This document shows, piece by piece, positions 1-10,490 of a stretch of DNA of 64,000 bases. The translations under genes were made by a program, and so were the position numbers. The stretch is from Latrodectus hesperus (lineage: Eukaryota > Arthropoda > Arachnida > Araneae > Theridiidae): assembly GCA_037975125.1 (NCBI GenBank), contig CM075850.1:124983057-125047056 (forward strand), in the 5' to 3' direction. The notes under the pieces were generated by a model, which was not told where the DNA came from, made no database searches, and saw nothing but the letters and a program-made list of their open reading frames with translations. The first letter of the stretch is position 1, and every line of letters begins with the position of its first letter.

Positions 1-60
1 ATCTCTAAACAGCCTATATTCATCAAACAGCTAGAAAGTAATTACTTTTATATTCCAGTG

Positions 61-165
61 TGGTTATTTGTCAAAGAGAAATTTCAGGGTTTCCTCCTTG
101 TGACACGTGAATACGGCCCACTCTCTAACAAAAGGTCTTCCGAAAAGCAATAATGTATAGTGGTT
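61..165 (+). repeat. Family F repeat fragment
   Basis: This short piece of a dispersed repeat contains 'AGGGTTTCCTCCTTGTGACA' and then 'CACGTGAATACG'. The same module recurs near 22880, 33480, 37090, 45260, 50410 and 52130, always after a tRNA-like head when the copy is complete. Here the head is missing. Nothing else is recognisable in positions 1-333. Confidence 0.6.
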
Positions 166-333
166 ATTAAAAAAGAGTTTATATTCACTCGGTCATTAAT
201 ATCTATATTTCTATCTCTTTCATGGTCATTTGTTGAGATTTTCTTAGATGGGTATGTGGACATATTAATATGCATACAATACACGTAATTATGCTAATGA
301 TTTAGGTACTTCAAATGACACTGATGAATATTA

Positions 334-858
334 CCTAAACTTTCATTTAAAATAGAGTCATTCCTAAACTTTCATTTAAAATAAGGAGTCCTTCCTAAAC
401 TTTCATTTAAAATAAAGAGTCCTTCCTAAACTTTCATTTAAAATAAAGAATCCTTCCTAAACTTCCATTTAAAATAAAGAGTCCTTCCTAAACTTTCATT
501 TAAAATAGAGAGTCCTTCTTAAACTTTCATTTAAAATAAAGAGTCCTTCCTAAACTTTCATTTAAAATAAAGAGTCCTTCCTAAACTTTCATTTAAAATA
601 AAGAGTCTTTCCTAAACTTCCATTTAAAATAAAGAGTCCTTCCTAAACTTTCATTTAAAATAAAGAGTCCTTCCTAAACTTCCATTTAAAATAAGGAGTC
701 CTTCCTAAACTTTCATTTAAAATAAGGAGTCCTTCCTAAACTTTCATTTAAAATAAAGAGTCCTTCCTAAACTTTCCTTTAAAATAAAGAGTCCTTCCTA
801 AACTTTCATTTAAAATAAAGAGTCCTTCCTAAACTTTCATTTAAAATAAAGAGTCCTT
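334..858. repeat. 31-bp minisatellite, 17 copies
   Basis: A head-to-tail array of 17 units, each with 'CCTAAACTTTCATTTAAAAT' followed by 'AAAGAGTCCTT'. The period is 31 bp throughout, except that the first unit is about 2 bp short. Units differ by only one or two substitutions (TTTC/TTCC, AAAGAG/AAGGAG/AGAGAG), so the array is young or homogenised. No open frame runs through it. Confidence 0.97.
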
Positions 859-2579
859 ATTAGTCTGGTCGGGAGAACCGACGTTGTCACATTTCCGGAT
901 GAAATGGATTAGATGCATGACCGATAGTCTTGATGAGAAGGATCTTGTAGATTAATTATACATAGTCTAATACAATTTCTTGGGTGAAAAGCTGTTATAA
1001 TTAATCACTGAGCTTCTAATTGATTCTTCAAAATTCAGCCTTCCATTCAACAGTTCAGAGGCTCGAAACCAACTACGAACAACGATGTTACAAATAGTAC
1101 TGGTTCCATTTATAAACGTAAAATCAAAATTAAATTTCGTACTCATTACGCAACCGTAGAAAGAAAGAAAGAAATGGAATGTGCAAATTATATAAATTAT
1201 CAATTCTTTGTGAAATTCGAAAAAAAAACTGCTACAGATGTCGACCTTCGTCACTTGACAAAAGAAAGTGAAACAATATTGATTAGAAAAATGGAAATAC
1301 ATAAATTGAGATAAAGAGCAGCAGTTCTTTATACACAATTTATTCAAATATAGTTTATCAATTAAATATAATTTATTACAGATTATTAATGAGCTTAACT
1401 CTTAATGTAATTGAATGGAAAAAGATTTAGTTATTATTAATAACTATTACTTCTCATAACTCTTTAATATTATTATTAACTTAAACTTTAATCAATAGTT
1501 TTTTATTCCAGTTTAAATAGATATTAAATATAAAGTTAAAAATTGATGACGTTAAACGTTTTTCGTTTTTCATTAAATTTTTGCCACTGGATATTATATT
1601 ATGAATAAACTATTTTCACAAGAAAACAAGCTTTTTTGAGAATTTAAAGTATATAAATTAATTTGCACTGCTTAAAATCATCGTTATTCTATAGTAACAG
1701 AAATATGCATCCATATGTAAAAAAAATCAAAAATCATGAAAAACATTTTTATCGAGTAATAATTTTCACTTGCAGAAAAAAATTATTTATTAGATATAAA
1801 TACAAACGTTAATAGTGATAAAAGCAAAGTGATAAATTCTTGAAAAGGAAATAATTCGTAATATTAAATATTCTGTAAAAAAAATTCTCATTCCTATCGA
1901 AAGTTCTTGGAAGTTTTCTTTAAATAGCTCCAAACCTATATGTAAGCTAAATTAAATTTGGGTAAAACCCCTTTAATAGATACAATTTTGAGCCCTAGAA
2001 CACCGGTAATGAAACATTTAGATTTCTGAATATGGTAATTAGGCGTTGTTAAATTTTCATTCGAGCGGGGAGAATTTAAACTCCGGTGATAAATTGTATT
2101 TTATAATGGGAATACATAGATCCTTCGATCCGACAATGAAGAATGCGCATTTTATCTTAATTTACGTTAAATGCATTTGTCTTAAAAACTAATGTGTTTG
2201 CGTGGCGATCTTCTCATAAAAATTTTAGCGAGAAAACACTACTCGATAAAAGTGTCAACATTTTGCGTTCAAATGTATTTATGTAATGAATTGTTGATTT
2301 CTCAAACTTTAAAAAGAATGCATTTTTGAGCTGTTTATATAATATTATTTCCCATGACACTTTCTATATTATCAGCAAAATAAAAATCGAAATAAAATGT
2401 AAAATTTACGTTTACGTTAAATTATTTTTTTATTAAAATAATTTCTAGATTTTAAAATTGTTAAGCATAACAAGTTGCAGTGTAGTTTAAAGGAATGTCA
2501 AGGGACGAGAAACAGCGCCCTCTTTTTCCAGATTAGCAGGTGGTTCAACATAGCAGGTTATTTCTTACTAAATCATATT
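859..2579. other. AT-rich stretch without recognisable gene
   Basis: A minus-strand open frame of 126 codons (967-1347) is rich in F, C, I and Y and resembles no family I know; I treat it as chance. Nothing else here is supportable. Confidence 0.6.
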
Positions 2580-3035
2580 TGCCGGTTGATGGCTAAGTGA
2601 CTAGTGTTCTTGATTCCAAGGCTGTTGGTCCCGGGTTCGAATTCCGGTTCGGGCATGAATGTTCCTTTCCCTATTTTTGTTTCCTTGTCCTTTTTTCCTA
2701 GAGTTGCAGTGGCTCAGTAGCTTCACGCCGCTTCCCGTTAAAATCAGCAAAGTGAAGCCTCATTCGCCGCGGCCAGTGGTTGGGAGGGTGACCACGCCAT
2801 ACTCTCTTTTACTGGGTTGCTGGAGCTCCGTAGCATGGGGACGTGTCCGCGTTAATATGTGATGTCCAAAGTCCTTCTGCTGGTGGGGTGTGGATGGGGA
2901 GAGGAGGGTGCCAGGTGAGGTGTGACCTCGTCACCTGACCGTGATCCAAAATGACGAGGCACTTGATGATGGGTGATTATTCCAAACCATTTAACCTAAA
3001 GATACAGTCCAGGGCTAACCTGCACCGCTGTGTAC
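2580..3035 (+). repeat. SINE-C, long tRNA-derived SINE
   Basis: The head carries pol III-like boxes: A box 'TGGCTAAGTGA' near 2588 and B box 'GGTTCGAATTCC' near 2635. The body contains 'CAGTAGCTTCACGCCG', 'GAGGTGTGACCTCGTCACC' and 'AAAATGACGAGGCACTTGA', and ends near 'TACGTATGTATGT'. The same body recurs at 6240-6480, 22290-22560, 34130-34420, 38105-38450 and 39435-39655. This is the fullest copy. Boundaries are by eye. Confidence 0.8.
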
Positions 3036-3175
3036 GTATGTATGTCCTTTCTTCTGCGATGATGAATGAACGTGGCTCACCCTGTAAGCGGCTTTGTGGT
3101 GGTGTGACATGAGTAATGCTACTTGCCATCGCGACTGGGTTCACAGGTGCCCACTAGGTAACGATAAATGTGAGT
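3036..3175 (+). repeat. SINE4-like body fragment
   Basis: The text 'TGTCCTTTC..GATGAATGAACGTGGCTCACCCTGTAAGCGG' (two pieces) parallels the body of SINE4 at 31250-31300 ('GTATGAATGAGGTGTGAATG', 'CCTATAAACGGG'). It has no head and may be the 3' part of the preceding SINE-C copy. Confidence 0.4.
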
Positions 3176-3426
3176 AACAATTTCCATGGACGCTCCGTGG
3201 CTGAGTGGTCTAAACCATCACCGCTAATCGCTTGAGAGCGTAGGAGTGTGGGTTCGATTCCCTCCATGGCCCTGGGTGTTTTCTTCGATATTCTTCTGTG
3301 GTTGTACATCTGTCATTGTGCTATTTGTCCTATTATCGACGAAGACTTAGAAGCGGATCTCAAGAATCAAGCATACAAGTCTGAATATATGTAATGTAAT
3401 AAATAAATAAATAAATAAACAATTTC
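3176..3426 (+). mobile_element. SINE6 with 9-bp TSD and (AAAT)n tail
   Basis: The element occupies 3185-3417 and is flanked by the perfect direct repeat AACAATTTC (3176-3184 and 3418-3426). The head has a consensus A box 'TGGCTGAGTGG' and B box 'GGTTCGATTCC'. It is Ser/Leu-tRNA-like in layout, with a possible long variable arm 'CGCTTGAGAGCG'. A convincing cloverleaf does not form: the T stem has a T-T mismatch and the anticodon stem does not pair. The 3' end is an AAAT simple repeat, so this is a retroposed SINE and not a functional tRNA gene. I saw no second copy in the window. Confidence 0.88.
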
Positions 3427-3470
3427 TTACCTTGTTGCAAGGAAGGCCAAGTCACCCAGCCCCACCCTAG

Positions 3471-3650
3471 GTTGGTTGGTTGGTTGGTTTGTCGCTCAAC
3501 GGTCATTTTTTGCACACGAGGGCTAATTAGACCGGGACCTACGGCTTAAAAAGGATTCCGAACATTCATGCCTAAGGTGGGATTCGAACCCACGAACTGT
3601 TGAACCGAAGACAAGAGCGCTAACCATTCGGCTGCCAGCTCGGCCCACCT
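3471..3650 (-). repeat. SINE1 copy
   Basis: On the minus strand the head reads 'GAGCTGGCAGCCGAATGG' (A-box region) and 'GTGGGTTCGAATCCCACC' (B box). The body includes 'GCCCTCGTGTGCAAAAAATG' and the 3' tail is (CCAA)n, seen on the plus strand as GGTTGGTTGGTTGG at 3472-3490. This is the best preserved member of the most frequent SINE family here. Confidence 0.82.
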
Positions 3651-3814
3651 TTAAGAACAAAAATAAAAAAGTGGTATTAGATCTTACAGAGTTTTTAACG
3701 TTCATGAAGCCTGTAAGCATGACGTTTCCTCATCTACGTCAAGTATGGAGCCCGCTAATTCCAAGTCATAAGAACGATTTCTTTCCTCCCCAATCCACTG
3801 AGGCCGTCCGATTT

Positions 3815-3960
3815 GGAAAGGCTCACCAGGTTGAGTTTTCGAATCCCAACTCGGGCAGGAATATTTTAAATGGCTCGGAATCCCCTGTAAACTGTACGTC
3901 CTGGTATAAATAGCCCTCCAGTGCAAAAATATGACCTTTGAGTGACAACAAGCCAAGCGA
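3815..3960 (+). repeat. SINE1 copy, degraded
   Basis: The B-box region 'TTTTCGAATCCCAACTCGGG' is followed by 'CTGTAAACTGTACGTCC' and the family 3' text 'TGCAAAAATATGACCTTTGA'. The overlapping short open frames on both strands come from the SINE. Confidence 0.65.
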
Positions 3961-5189
3961 CCCACTCAAATTCATAAAAGATCTTGTCAGATTTATAAGT
4001 TATAGTCACCGATGTGATAATGGCTGTTGGGTTGTTTTTTATTCTCATAATGCTAAGTTCGCATATGGAGTCGTTATTCCTTTTTGTCGGGATACTAATT
4101 CCTTTAAAGTAATTTTCAACTAAAAATCGTGGGTCTGGTGGAACCAGCGAGTGTGGAACTTGTATTTTTAAGGCTCTTTCTTTAATGTGATAATAATGTC
4201 CAGAACATAAAGAACTCATTACCAGAGAGATACCATATTACTGATGAATATAGTCTTAAATTCCAATACAAAACTGGGTGTGATATGTATAAAGATCATG
4301 CTAATCTCTATACTGATCATAGATCAATATATCATAACTTGACAGTACCATACCCTGTCCACACACCACTCTGAATTAACATTATATTTTCATTGGTTTT
4401 TATGTGTTTTTTTAATTGTAACTGTGTGTGACGTTGAGAAAAGAGTCCTGGCTCAGGTGTCAACTCCATCATATGAACCTAGTTCCGAACAAAAAGGTAA
4501 ATATCTGTGTTTAGAAATTTCCATCGACAGAAAAAAACAATCGGAAGCGTGTCGCAGCCGTCTAAGCTAAAAAGATCCGGCTGTTAAACATCCTTGTTTT
4601 TGTTTTACCGAATCAAATTAATTTCCTTAGAACATCTTTTAAAACTGCATCGTGAACTCAGAAAATCGAAACAAATAGGTTATTCAATAGCTCTTTATTG
4701 TCATCTCTTTAAAAGCAGAAACCATAAAAGTGCAGGCTCTACTGGAAGCCATAGCAAAGACCTATTCTACCGACTAGGCTATAGCGATCGAACAATAGTA
4801 GTCTTCTCAACGAAAATATTCAAACTTCCCTCAAAGTAGAAAATGGCGGACATGAATCTATTCCCAGTTAGGATTGATTGCTTGAAAGAAAGAGAATGAA
4901 AAATGATTATATTTCGCTCTTAATGTTTAATCAACAACAGTGAATCGCATTTCTAATACACAAGTAAGCTCTCATCGTACATTTGTGAACCGATCATAAA
5001 TTAAAACTGGAATCTACAAAATAATTCCAATTATGAATTTTGCAAATCAAGAGAAGGAAAATAAACATCGTGTTTGCATTGTATTGCGTAGTATTGTTAA
5101 CTGACTACATGAAGGCTGTAGGATACAAAAAAATAGGACATTCTAATAAGAAACACTAAAATTATATCTATAATTAAATCTATTTATCT
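3961..5189. other. No recognisable gene; one family G scrap
   Basis: Only 'GGCTCAGGTGTCAACTCC' near 4450, a fragment of family G, is recognisable. An 81-codon frame at 4594-4839 shows no family resemblance. Confidence 0.5.
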
Positions 5190-5216
5190 GTCTGTCTATC
5201 TATCTATCTATCTATC

Positions 5217-5300
<84 letters not shown>
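5190..5300. repeat. (TATC)n-(TA)n microsatellite
   Basis: TATC repeats up to about 5218, one TATG, then pure (TA)n to 5300. Confidence 0.97.
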
Positions 5301-5305
<5 letters not shown>

Positions 5306-5586
5306 CTAAAATAAACTCCATGGCACGACAGCCCATGAGGGCCAAGGCCTACAGTGCCCATAACTGTTTTCATGACCGAGGGCCCTGGGGTGTGAAGCAT
5401 ATGTCCCAGTTAGGATGGTCAGCCTAACGTAAGACACCCAGTGTTTAGTTCCCAAGCATGCTTGGTACTCAGTTAATCGACCCACTGAAGGGATGAAAGA
5501 CTGAGTCAACCGTTCCCAGCCCGAAGATCGAAACCTCGGACCTGTGTCATGGGAGCGTGAAACGCTGTCACTAAGCCACCGGGCTT
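5301..5586 (-). repeat. SINE2 copy between two (TA)n arrays
   Basis: The minus strand starts 'AAGCCCGGTGGCTTAGTGA', whose A box is TGGCTTAGTGA. It has a degenerate B box 'GGTTTCGATCTTC' and runs into 'CCTTGGCCCTCATGGGCTGT'. It is closely similar to 56932-57207 and more distantly to 29833-30075. Both flanks show the same order, (TATC)n then (TA)n, on the plus strand. The 12-mer AAACACTAAAAT at 5301 also occurs at 5151. Confidence 0.85.
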
Positions 5587-5754
<168 letters not shown>

Positions 5755-5814
5755 CCAACTGAAGTCATCAAACACGCAATTTAATATTTTGTAATTTTGA
5801 ACAATGATCAAGTG

Positions 5815-6235
5815 AAGGACGGGTTTGACTCTTGAGTTTGGTCCCTATTATGAAAAATACCACCTCAAGAGAAGCAATCGTTCCTAACAGATGTTTTATC
5901 TCCATAATACCTTACATCTCATTGATATTCCTTGTAATCAAGTATTGAACCAGTTAGTATTTGGATACGAGAACGACGAAGTCTCTTTCCCCTCCTAATC
6001 TAATGCGCCCTTAATGCTCTTAGTTACAAATTACAAACATAGGTGTCTGCTTTGTTGCGTCCCTTTCCGAATGCCTGCTACTACCAACTGAAAACGCTGA
6101 ACGAAAGTACCTGCTTCGTGATTTTAGACAAAAATCAAGTGACGTGATTGACACCTGAGCTTATACCCTGTTCTCCGAATTTCACATTACATCACTGGAG
6201 AAATACAAGGCCTTACAAGGACTAAACTTGAATCG
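5815..6235. repeat. Family G fragments
   Basis: Two scraps lie here: 'AAGTATTGAACCAGTTAG' near 5940, which looks like a decayed B-box region on the minus strand, and 'AAGTGACGTGATTGACACC' near 6140. The rest is unremarkable. Confidence 0.35.
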
Positions 6236-6239
6236 TGAC

Positions 6240-6480
6240 GTGGATGTGAAGAGGAGTGTGTGCCTGCTCAGATGACAGGGTCACATTTGAGCTGGCACCC
6301 TCTTCTCTACACCCCCGTCACACCAGCGGAAGGACTCTGGAAGTCACAGATGAAGTGGAGCGCGTCCCCAACCCAATGAGGGCGAAAGTGATCAAATCTA
6401 TGCCCACGGCAAATCATACTTTCATTTTCATTTTAACGAGAAATGGCGTAAAGCTACTCAGCCTTCGTTATTACAGCCAC
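6240..6480 (-). repeat. SINE-C copy
   Basis: The plus strand shows the reverse complement of the SINE-C body: 'CACACCAGCGGAAGGACTCT', 'CGTCCCCAACCCAATGAGGG' and 'AAATGGCGTAAAGCTACT'. The tRNA-like head is not recognisable. Confidence 0.7.
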
Positions 6481-6543
6481 ATCAAATTATTTTTAAAATT
6501 ATGACAAGACCTTAAGATTATTATAAATCACGAGCATCGAATT

Positions 6544-6857
6544 TACTGTGGCTTTGGTGTTGTTGAACCAGAATGCTTCTCTGTACCTGACCTTGAGTTA
6601 GACTATCCCAGATAGATAAGAGCAGCCGGGTGGAGTCTTTGTGATTCTGAAGCAGGGAATAAAACCACCAATGCTTGGCCTGTCACCCTCAGAGGTATCA
6701 TTTCACTTGGAAGACATTGTAACCACGATAAATGTAACATGCCACAGATGCCTTTAGTCAGCACGACGGGTCTTCCGTTAAGCTGGGATTCGAACTCATC
6801 CGATATTGACACGACGCCCTGATCAACCAGGCGATCACGGCTTTAACTGTAGCTTTG
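6544..6857 (-). mobile_element. SINE3 copy with 12-bp TSD
   Basis: The plus strand shows 'GGTATCATTTCACTTGGAAG' and 'GCTGGGATTCGAACTCATCC', the reverse complement of a B box. It ends in the head region at about 6840. Flanks ACTGTGGCTTTG (6544-6555) and ACTGTAGCTTTG (6846-6857) differ by one base and look like a TSD. The 3' tail is short and AAC-like ('GTGTTGTTGAAC' on the plus strand). Confidence 0.78.
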
Positions 6858-7599
6858 TTGTAGATAGAGTAGAAAATATTTCCGATTGGCAACCGATTCG
6901 ATTTTTTATAAATTTTTTACTTTATAATACTTTTTATATTACTTTAATATATACGTTTTACTATTTACTTTTTATATAAAATAGACAAAATAATTTCTCA
7001 GTGTAATAGAAAATATTATTCGAGAAATAAATGGCACTTTATGATAATTTGAAAACCCTGTAAAAGATAATAAAAAATCGAATATAATACGAAAAGTACA
7101 AAAAATGTTTTTCATATTATTTGTGATTTTCTTTTGCATGTGTAAAATCTGGTTGTTATTCGGTACTGGATATGAAATGATATCGTATTATCCACATTCA
7201 AAGCAAATTATATATTGGCAGTCATCCAAATTAACATCGTTAGTAACTAGATCCATTTTGTCGATATATAGGATAAATCTTTACATGAAAAAAAGATTAA
7301 TAGACAGAGACACATGGTTCATTGTAGATTCCGAATCACAACAGACATCCAAACCTGAGTAAATGTCGAACTTATGAGCAAATGGATGGTATTACAGAGA
7401 AATTTTTCATCGACCAGTTTAGCATTAATAATTTGTTTTACAGTCCCGCGTCCAATATTATATATATTATTATTATTATACAAGAATTATATATATTACA
7501 CTCTTCAATATATTTTCCTGCGAATGTTGAAATTCACGTAATTTTTGGTAAATAATTCACTAATGTTTGGTAATGATGTTACAACTTTAACATCTCTCT
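6858..7599. other. AT-rich, nothing recognised
   Basis: An 85-codon frame at 7105-7362 has a hydrophobic start but no recognisable domain. I see no repeat family member. Confidence 0.5.
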
Positions 7600-7745
7600 C
7601 TCCACTCTTCAGCCTTCAGTTCAGCTGTTCATGGGTTCGAGACTCACCTCAGACTTTGATACTCGTTATGATTCAAAATCCCTTTTTAATTGTTGGTCAC
7701 TCAGCCCTCGTATTTAAAGTTTGACCGTTAAGTGTGAGTGTATGT
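7600..7745 (+). repeat. SINE1 copy
   Basis: 'CTTCAGTTCAGCTGTTCATG' and 'GGGTTCGAGACTCACC' form the head and B box, followed by 'CAGCCCTCGTATTTAAAG' and 'TTGACCGTTAAGTG', the family 3' end. Confidence 0.65.
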
Positions 7746-8914
7746 GTGCGTGATAAGCAAATTCTCTCTCCCTCAATTACACAATATGATAATTTAAAAA
7801 CATTGAATTAAAATACATGAAAATAAAATAAGCTAACGTCTATTAACATGCATAAAACATGAAAACAATAAAATACAGGAACCCTTAGAGTTCTGATTTG
7901 ACCATCTGTGGTCAGAAATCATAAGGAAGTCAATTCAGTCATAAAGAAGTTGTTCTACCATATGCTTGACTTTGGTATTGTGTCGGGTAACCGCACTATG
8001 ATACTATAATGTTTGAAACGTATGAGTTGACATCATACTAATAAATATAAGCGAAAATTTTCTGTAATTCAGCTTTAAACAAGTTGTTTTTTTCCGGCTG
8101 TCTGCTTGCCGATACAAGTTTCTCAGAACAATTGATCTCTTAATTGGGTACTGCATTAACTGACGAATTCACCACCGGAAACTTCAACTTCAAAATGGTT
8201 AAAATAATTAAATCCAATTATTAATGAACCCAATAATAAATTTAATTTCTACTCAAAAATAAATAGAAAGATGAAAAAAAACATTTTTTTAATAAAAAGT
8301 AATGGCATTCTGTGTAAATGTTATTTTATTGATATAAAATAGTGTTAAAAATTGCGATAAGATAAATATTAGAATTTTCCAACAATGATTTGTCTAAAAA
8401 TGATTCCAAACAACATTGCTGGAAAAAAAATTATTCTAAAACTGTCATAAAAAAGGAAGAAAAGAATTCTGAAGTCGATTGTCACGTGTTAAAAGAAAAT
8501 TCCAAAAAAAAGAAGGAAAAAGAAAAGAATTTAAAGACGACAAACTTTGAAAAGACTCCCCATCTTTGTTAACTCTTTTTCTTTCTTTCTGTACAGAAGA
8601 TGTTTTTCAATATACAATGTTCTTAAAATTCTCTTTTATTTTTAGATTACCGTAAATGTAAGCTTTCCATGAAAAAGATAATTTTTAAATTTTTTAAGTA
8701 ATCAGTCATTGTTACTGTTGTTATTTTCAAAGTAATTGGATAATATGTGTTGTCACCTTTTTTAACAGTACCACAGAAGGTTCACCAAAATGGTCTTGAA
8801 GTTTAGTAAGTAATATTTTTTAATCTTCCGAAAATAATTTTATACCACCTTATGTATTTATAGTACCCAATGCGGATAACCTAACTGACTAAAAAAATTC
8901 AAACTCATGGAATT
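7746..8914. other. AT-rich, nothing recognised
   Basis: A lysine-rich 60-codon frame (8390-8572) reflects A-rich composition. No repeat family is recognised. Confidence 0.5.
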
Positions 8915-9105
8915 TAAATCTTTATTATTAAGAAATGCAGGGGTTGTACTGTTAGAAGTGGAAGGTCTGAGGTTGAATTCCAACCTCTGTCGAACAGCGA
9001 GAGCTAGATGTTGTGTTTCTACTTTCAATGTGAGTGCTTGGGAATCTTCCGAAGAGGAAATAAGAATTACTGTCCATGAAAGCCTACCCGGAAGTCTATA
9101 CATTT
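8915..9105 (+). repeat. Family F copy
   Basis: The head 'GGTCTGAGGTTGAATTCCAA' (B-box region) is followed by 'GAGTGCTTGGGAATCTTCCG', the family F body. Both overlapping open frames are shadows. Confidence 0.6.
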
Positions 9106-9339
9106 TAAATTGTAAAATTTTAAAAATAACTTTTGATTTTTTATAAATCCGTTACTCATTATTAAAATAATATGAATTTGAATTAATTATTTGAAATTAG
9201 AAGGACTTGAAATTCTATAATTTTTAGCAATTTTGTTTTTTATTCTTTGAATTGTTGCACCTTTCATGTAAAAAGCAATAAAGTGATTGATCACATGACG
9301 TTAGTAAACATTTAAGTAATGTGTGTCATTAAAAATGAA

Positions 9340-9460
9340 AAGCAAGAGATGGCTGATGTGTTTAAGGAACTCTCCTCTCAGATTTCGAAAGTAGGGACTT
9401 TGATACATGACCGCCAACTCAGGTGTTGACCTCGTCAGTAAACGAGGTTCAAACTGATTG
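9340..9460 (+). repeat. Family G copy
   Basis: 'GGGACTTTGATACATGACCG' and 'CAACTCAGGTGTTGACCTCG' match the family G layout in plus orientation. Confidence 0.5.
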
Positions 9461-9534
9461 CTTTTTACAGATTTGATCAGAAGATACACGTACCCTCAAA
9501 TGTACGCAGCGAATAATTTTTTTAATTTCCTAAT

Positions 9535-9735
9535 TTTAAATTCTGTAGAACATGTGTGGGATCATTTGGGAGAGAGAGAATACATAAAAAGCAACATCGT
9601 ATCCTGTGGAATGCGTACAGTTGAAATAGATACGTTATGAAAGGCAACTTTTATCGCAAAATCTTCAGGATAATTTGGTATTGAGTATCAATAGAATTTC
9701 TCACGCAAACAGAAGAGATTATATTTTTTACTAAA
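9535..9735 (+). pseudogene. Decayed Tc1-like transposase fragment
   Basis: Translation near 9541 gives SVEHVWDHLGE, which resembles the third catalytic motif of Tc1 transposases (P-I-E-H-V-W, where E is the last acidic residue). It is followed after a frame break by 'NRISHANRRD', a possible remnant of the C-terminal region. No inverted repeats are visible. It is short and degraded, so the call rests on one motif. Confidence 0.45.
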
Positions 9736-9844
9736 GAACATTGGTTGGTTGTTATTCCTCTTGGCTACACAAAGTTTTCTATTAACGTCATTCTATCAAT
9801 AAAATCTTTTCTGCTTTGATCCATGATGTATACAAACATTACAG

Positions 9845-10019
9845 TTTTTGGTTACTAACCGTGGTGGCCTGGATGCGAAAATAGTTATTCATGCAATCTG
9901 AGGGAAGTGAGTTCCATACTAACATAGCCGATGATCCGTTGTATTCACGAATAGTAGGTAGTGTGCGAAAAAACAAATCGTGTTTGCAATGTCCTCCAAG
10001 TGAAATGATACCTCTAGAG
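9845..10019 (+). repeat. SINE3, 5' part (split by hAT element)
   Basis: The plus strand reads 'CCGTGGTGGCCTGGATGCG' (head) and later 'CAATGTCCTCCAAGTGAAAT' and 'GATACCTCTAGAG', the sense of SINE3. The continuation appears after 12513, so this SINE was the target of the hAT insertion. Confidence 0.72.
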
Positions 10020-10321
10020 CATAAGTTCTCAAAGTGGTCCAGGTGGACCCCCAGGGGTCCATAGGAGACCACACGGGGGTCCACGTAGACGTGAAAAGAA
10101 AACAGGAGTTCACAAGTTGTAAGTGATTGTCCACGAAAAATTATCTGGGAACACAAATTTTGGCTTGGATTTACCTATCAATCTCTAGTATCATTCTAGG
10201 TAGGTACTCAAAAATATCCGAGACTCAGTTCAAACACAGAATTGAATAGAATCATAGATAATAGTACAGTACTGGCCATTAAAATTGCTACACCAGGAAA
10301 GCGGCACACCACACACGTGAA

Positions 10322-10359
10322 ATTTGCATGACAGGTAGAACTTGCTGTAATATGCAAAT
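10322..10359. promoter_or_regulatory. Inverted pair of octamer motifs
   Basis: ATTTGCAT (10322-10329) and its reverse complement ATGCAAAT (10352-10359) lie 22 bp apart upstream of the transposase TATA box. Octamers are POU-factor sites; whether they act here is inference. Confidence 0.4.
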
Positions 10360-10417
10360 GATTAGATTTTCAGCGCATTCATACAAAGCAGGCGACAGTA
10401 GCGACACCTACAATGTG

Positions 10418-10453
10418 TATAAAACCAGAAATTTGACAGCAGTTTTCTCATAC
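10418..10453 (+). promoter_or_regulatory. Tc1 transposase core promoter
   Basis: A TATAAAA box (10418-10424) is followed by an initiator-like TCATAC with its A at 10450, 32 bp from the start of the TATA box. The transposase ATG follows at 10491. Confidence 0.55.
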
Positions 10454-10490
10454 TCAATTTCCGTTTCAACGTTGTTTTCGGCAAAGAAAG

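Noticed and set aside
334..858. CRISPR-like array
   Set aside because: Units are contiguous with no unique spacers, in eukaryotic DNA; it is a minisatellite.
967..1347. 126-codon minus-strand open frame
   Set aside because: Rich in F, C, I and Y with no domain or signal; expected by chance in AT-rich DNA.
3187..3270. tRNA-Ser/Leu gene
   Set aside because: Boxes A and B are perfect, but the anticodon stem does not pair and the sequence continues into a SINE body with AAAT tail and TSD.
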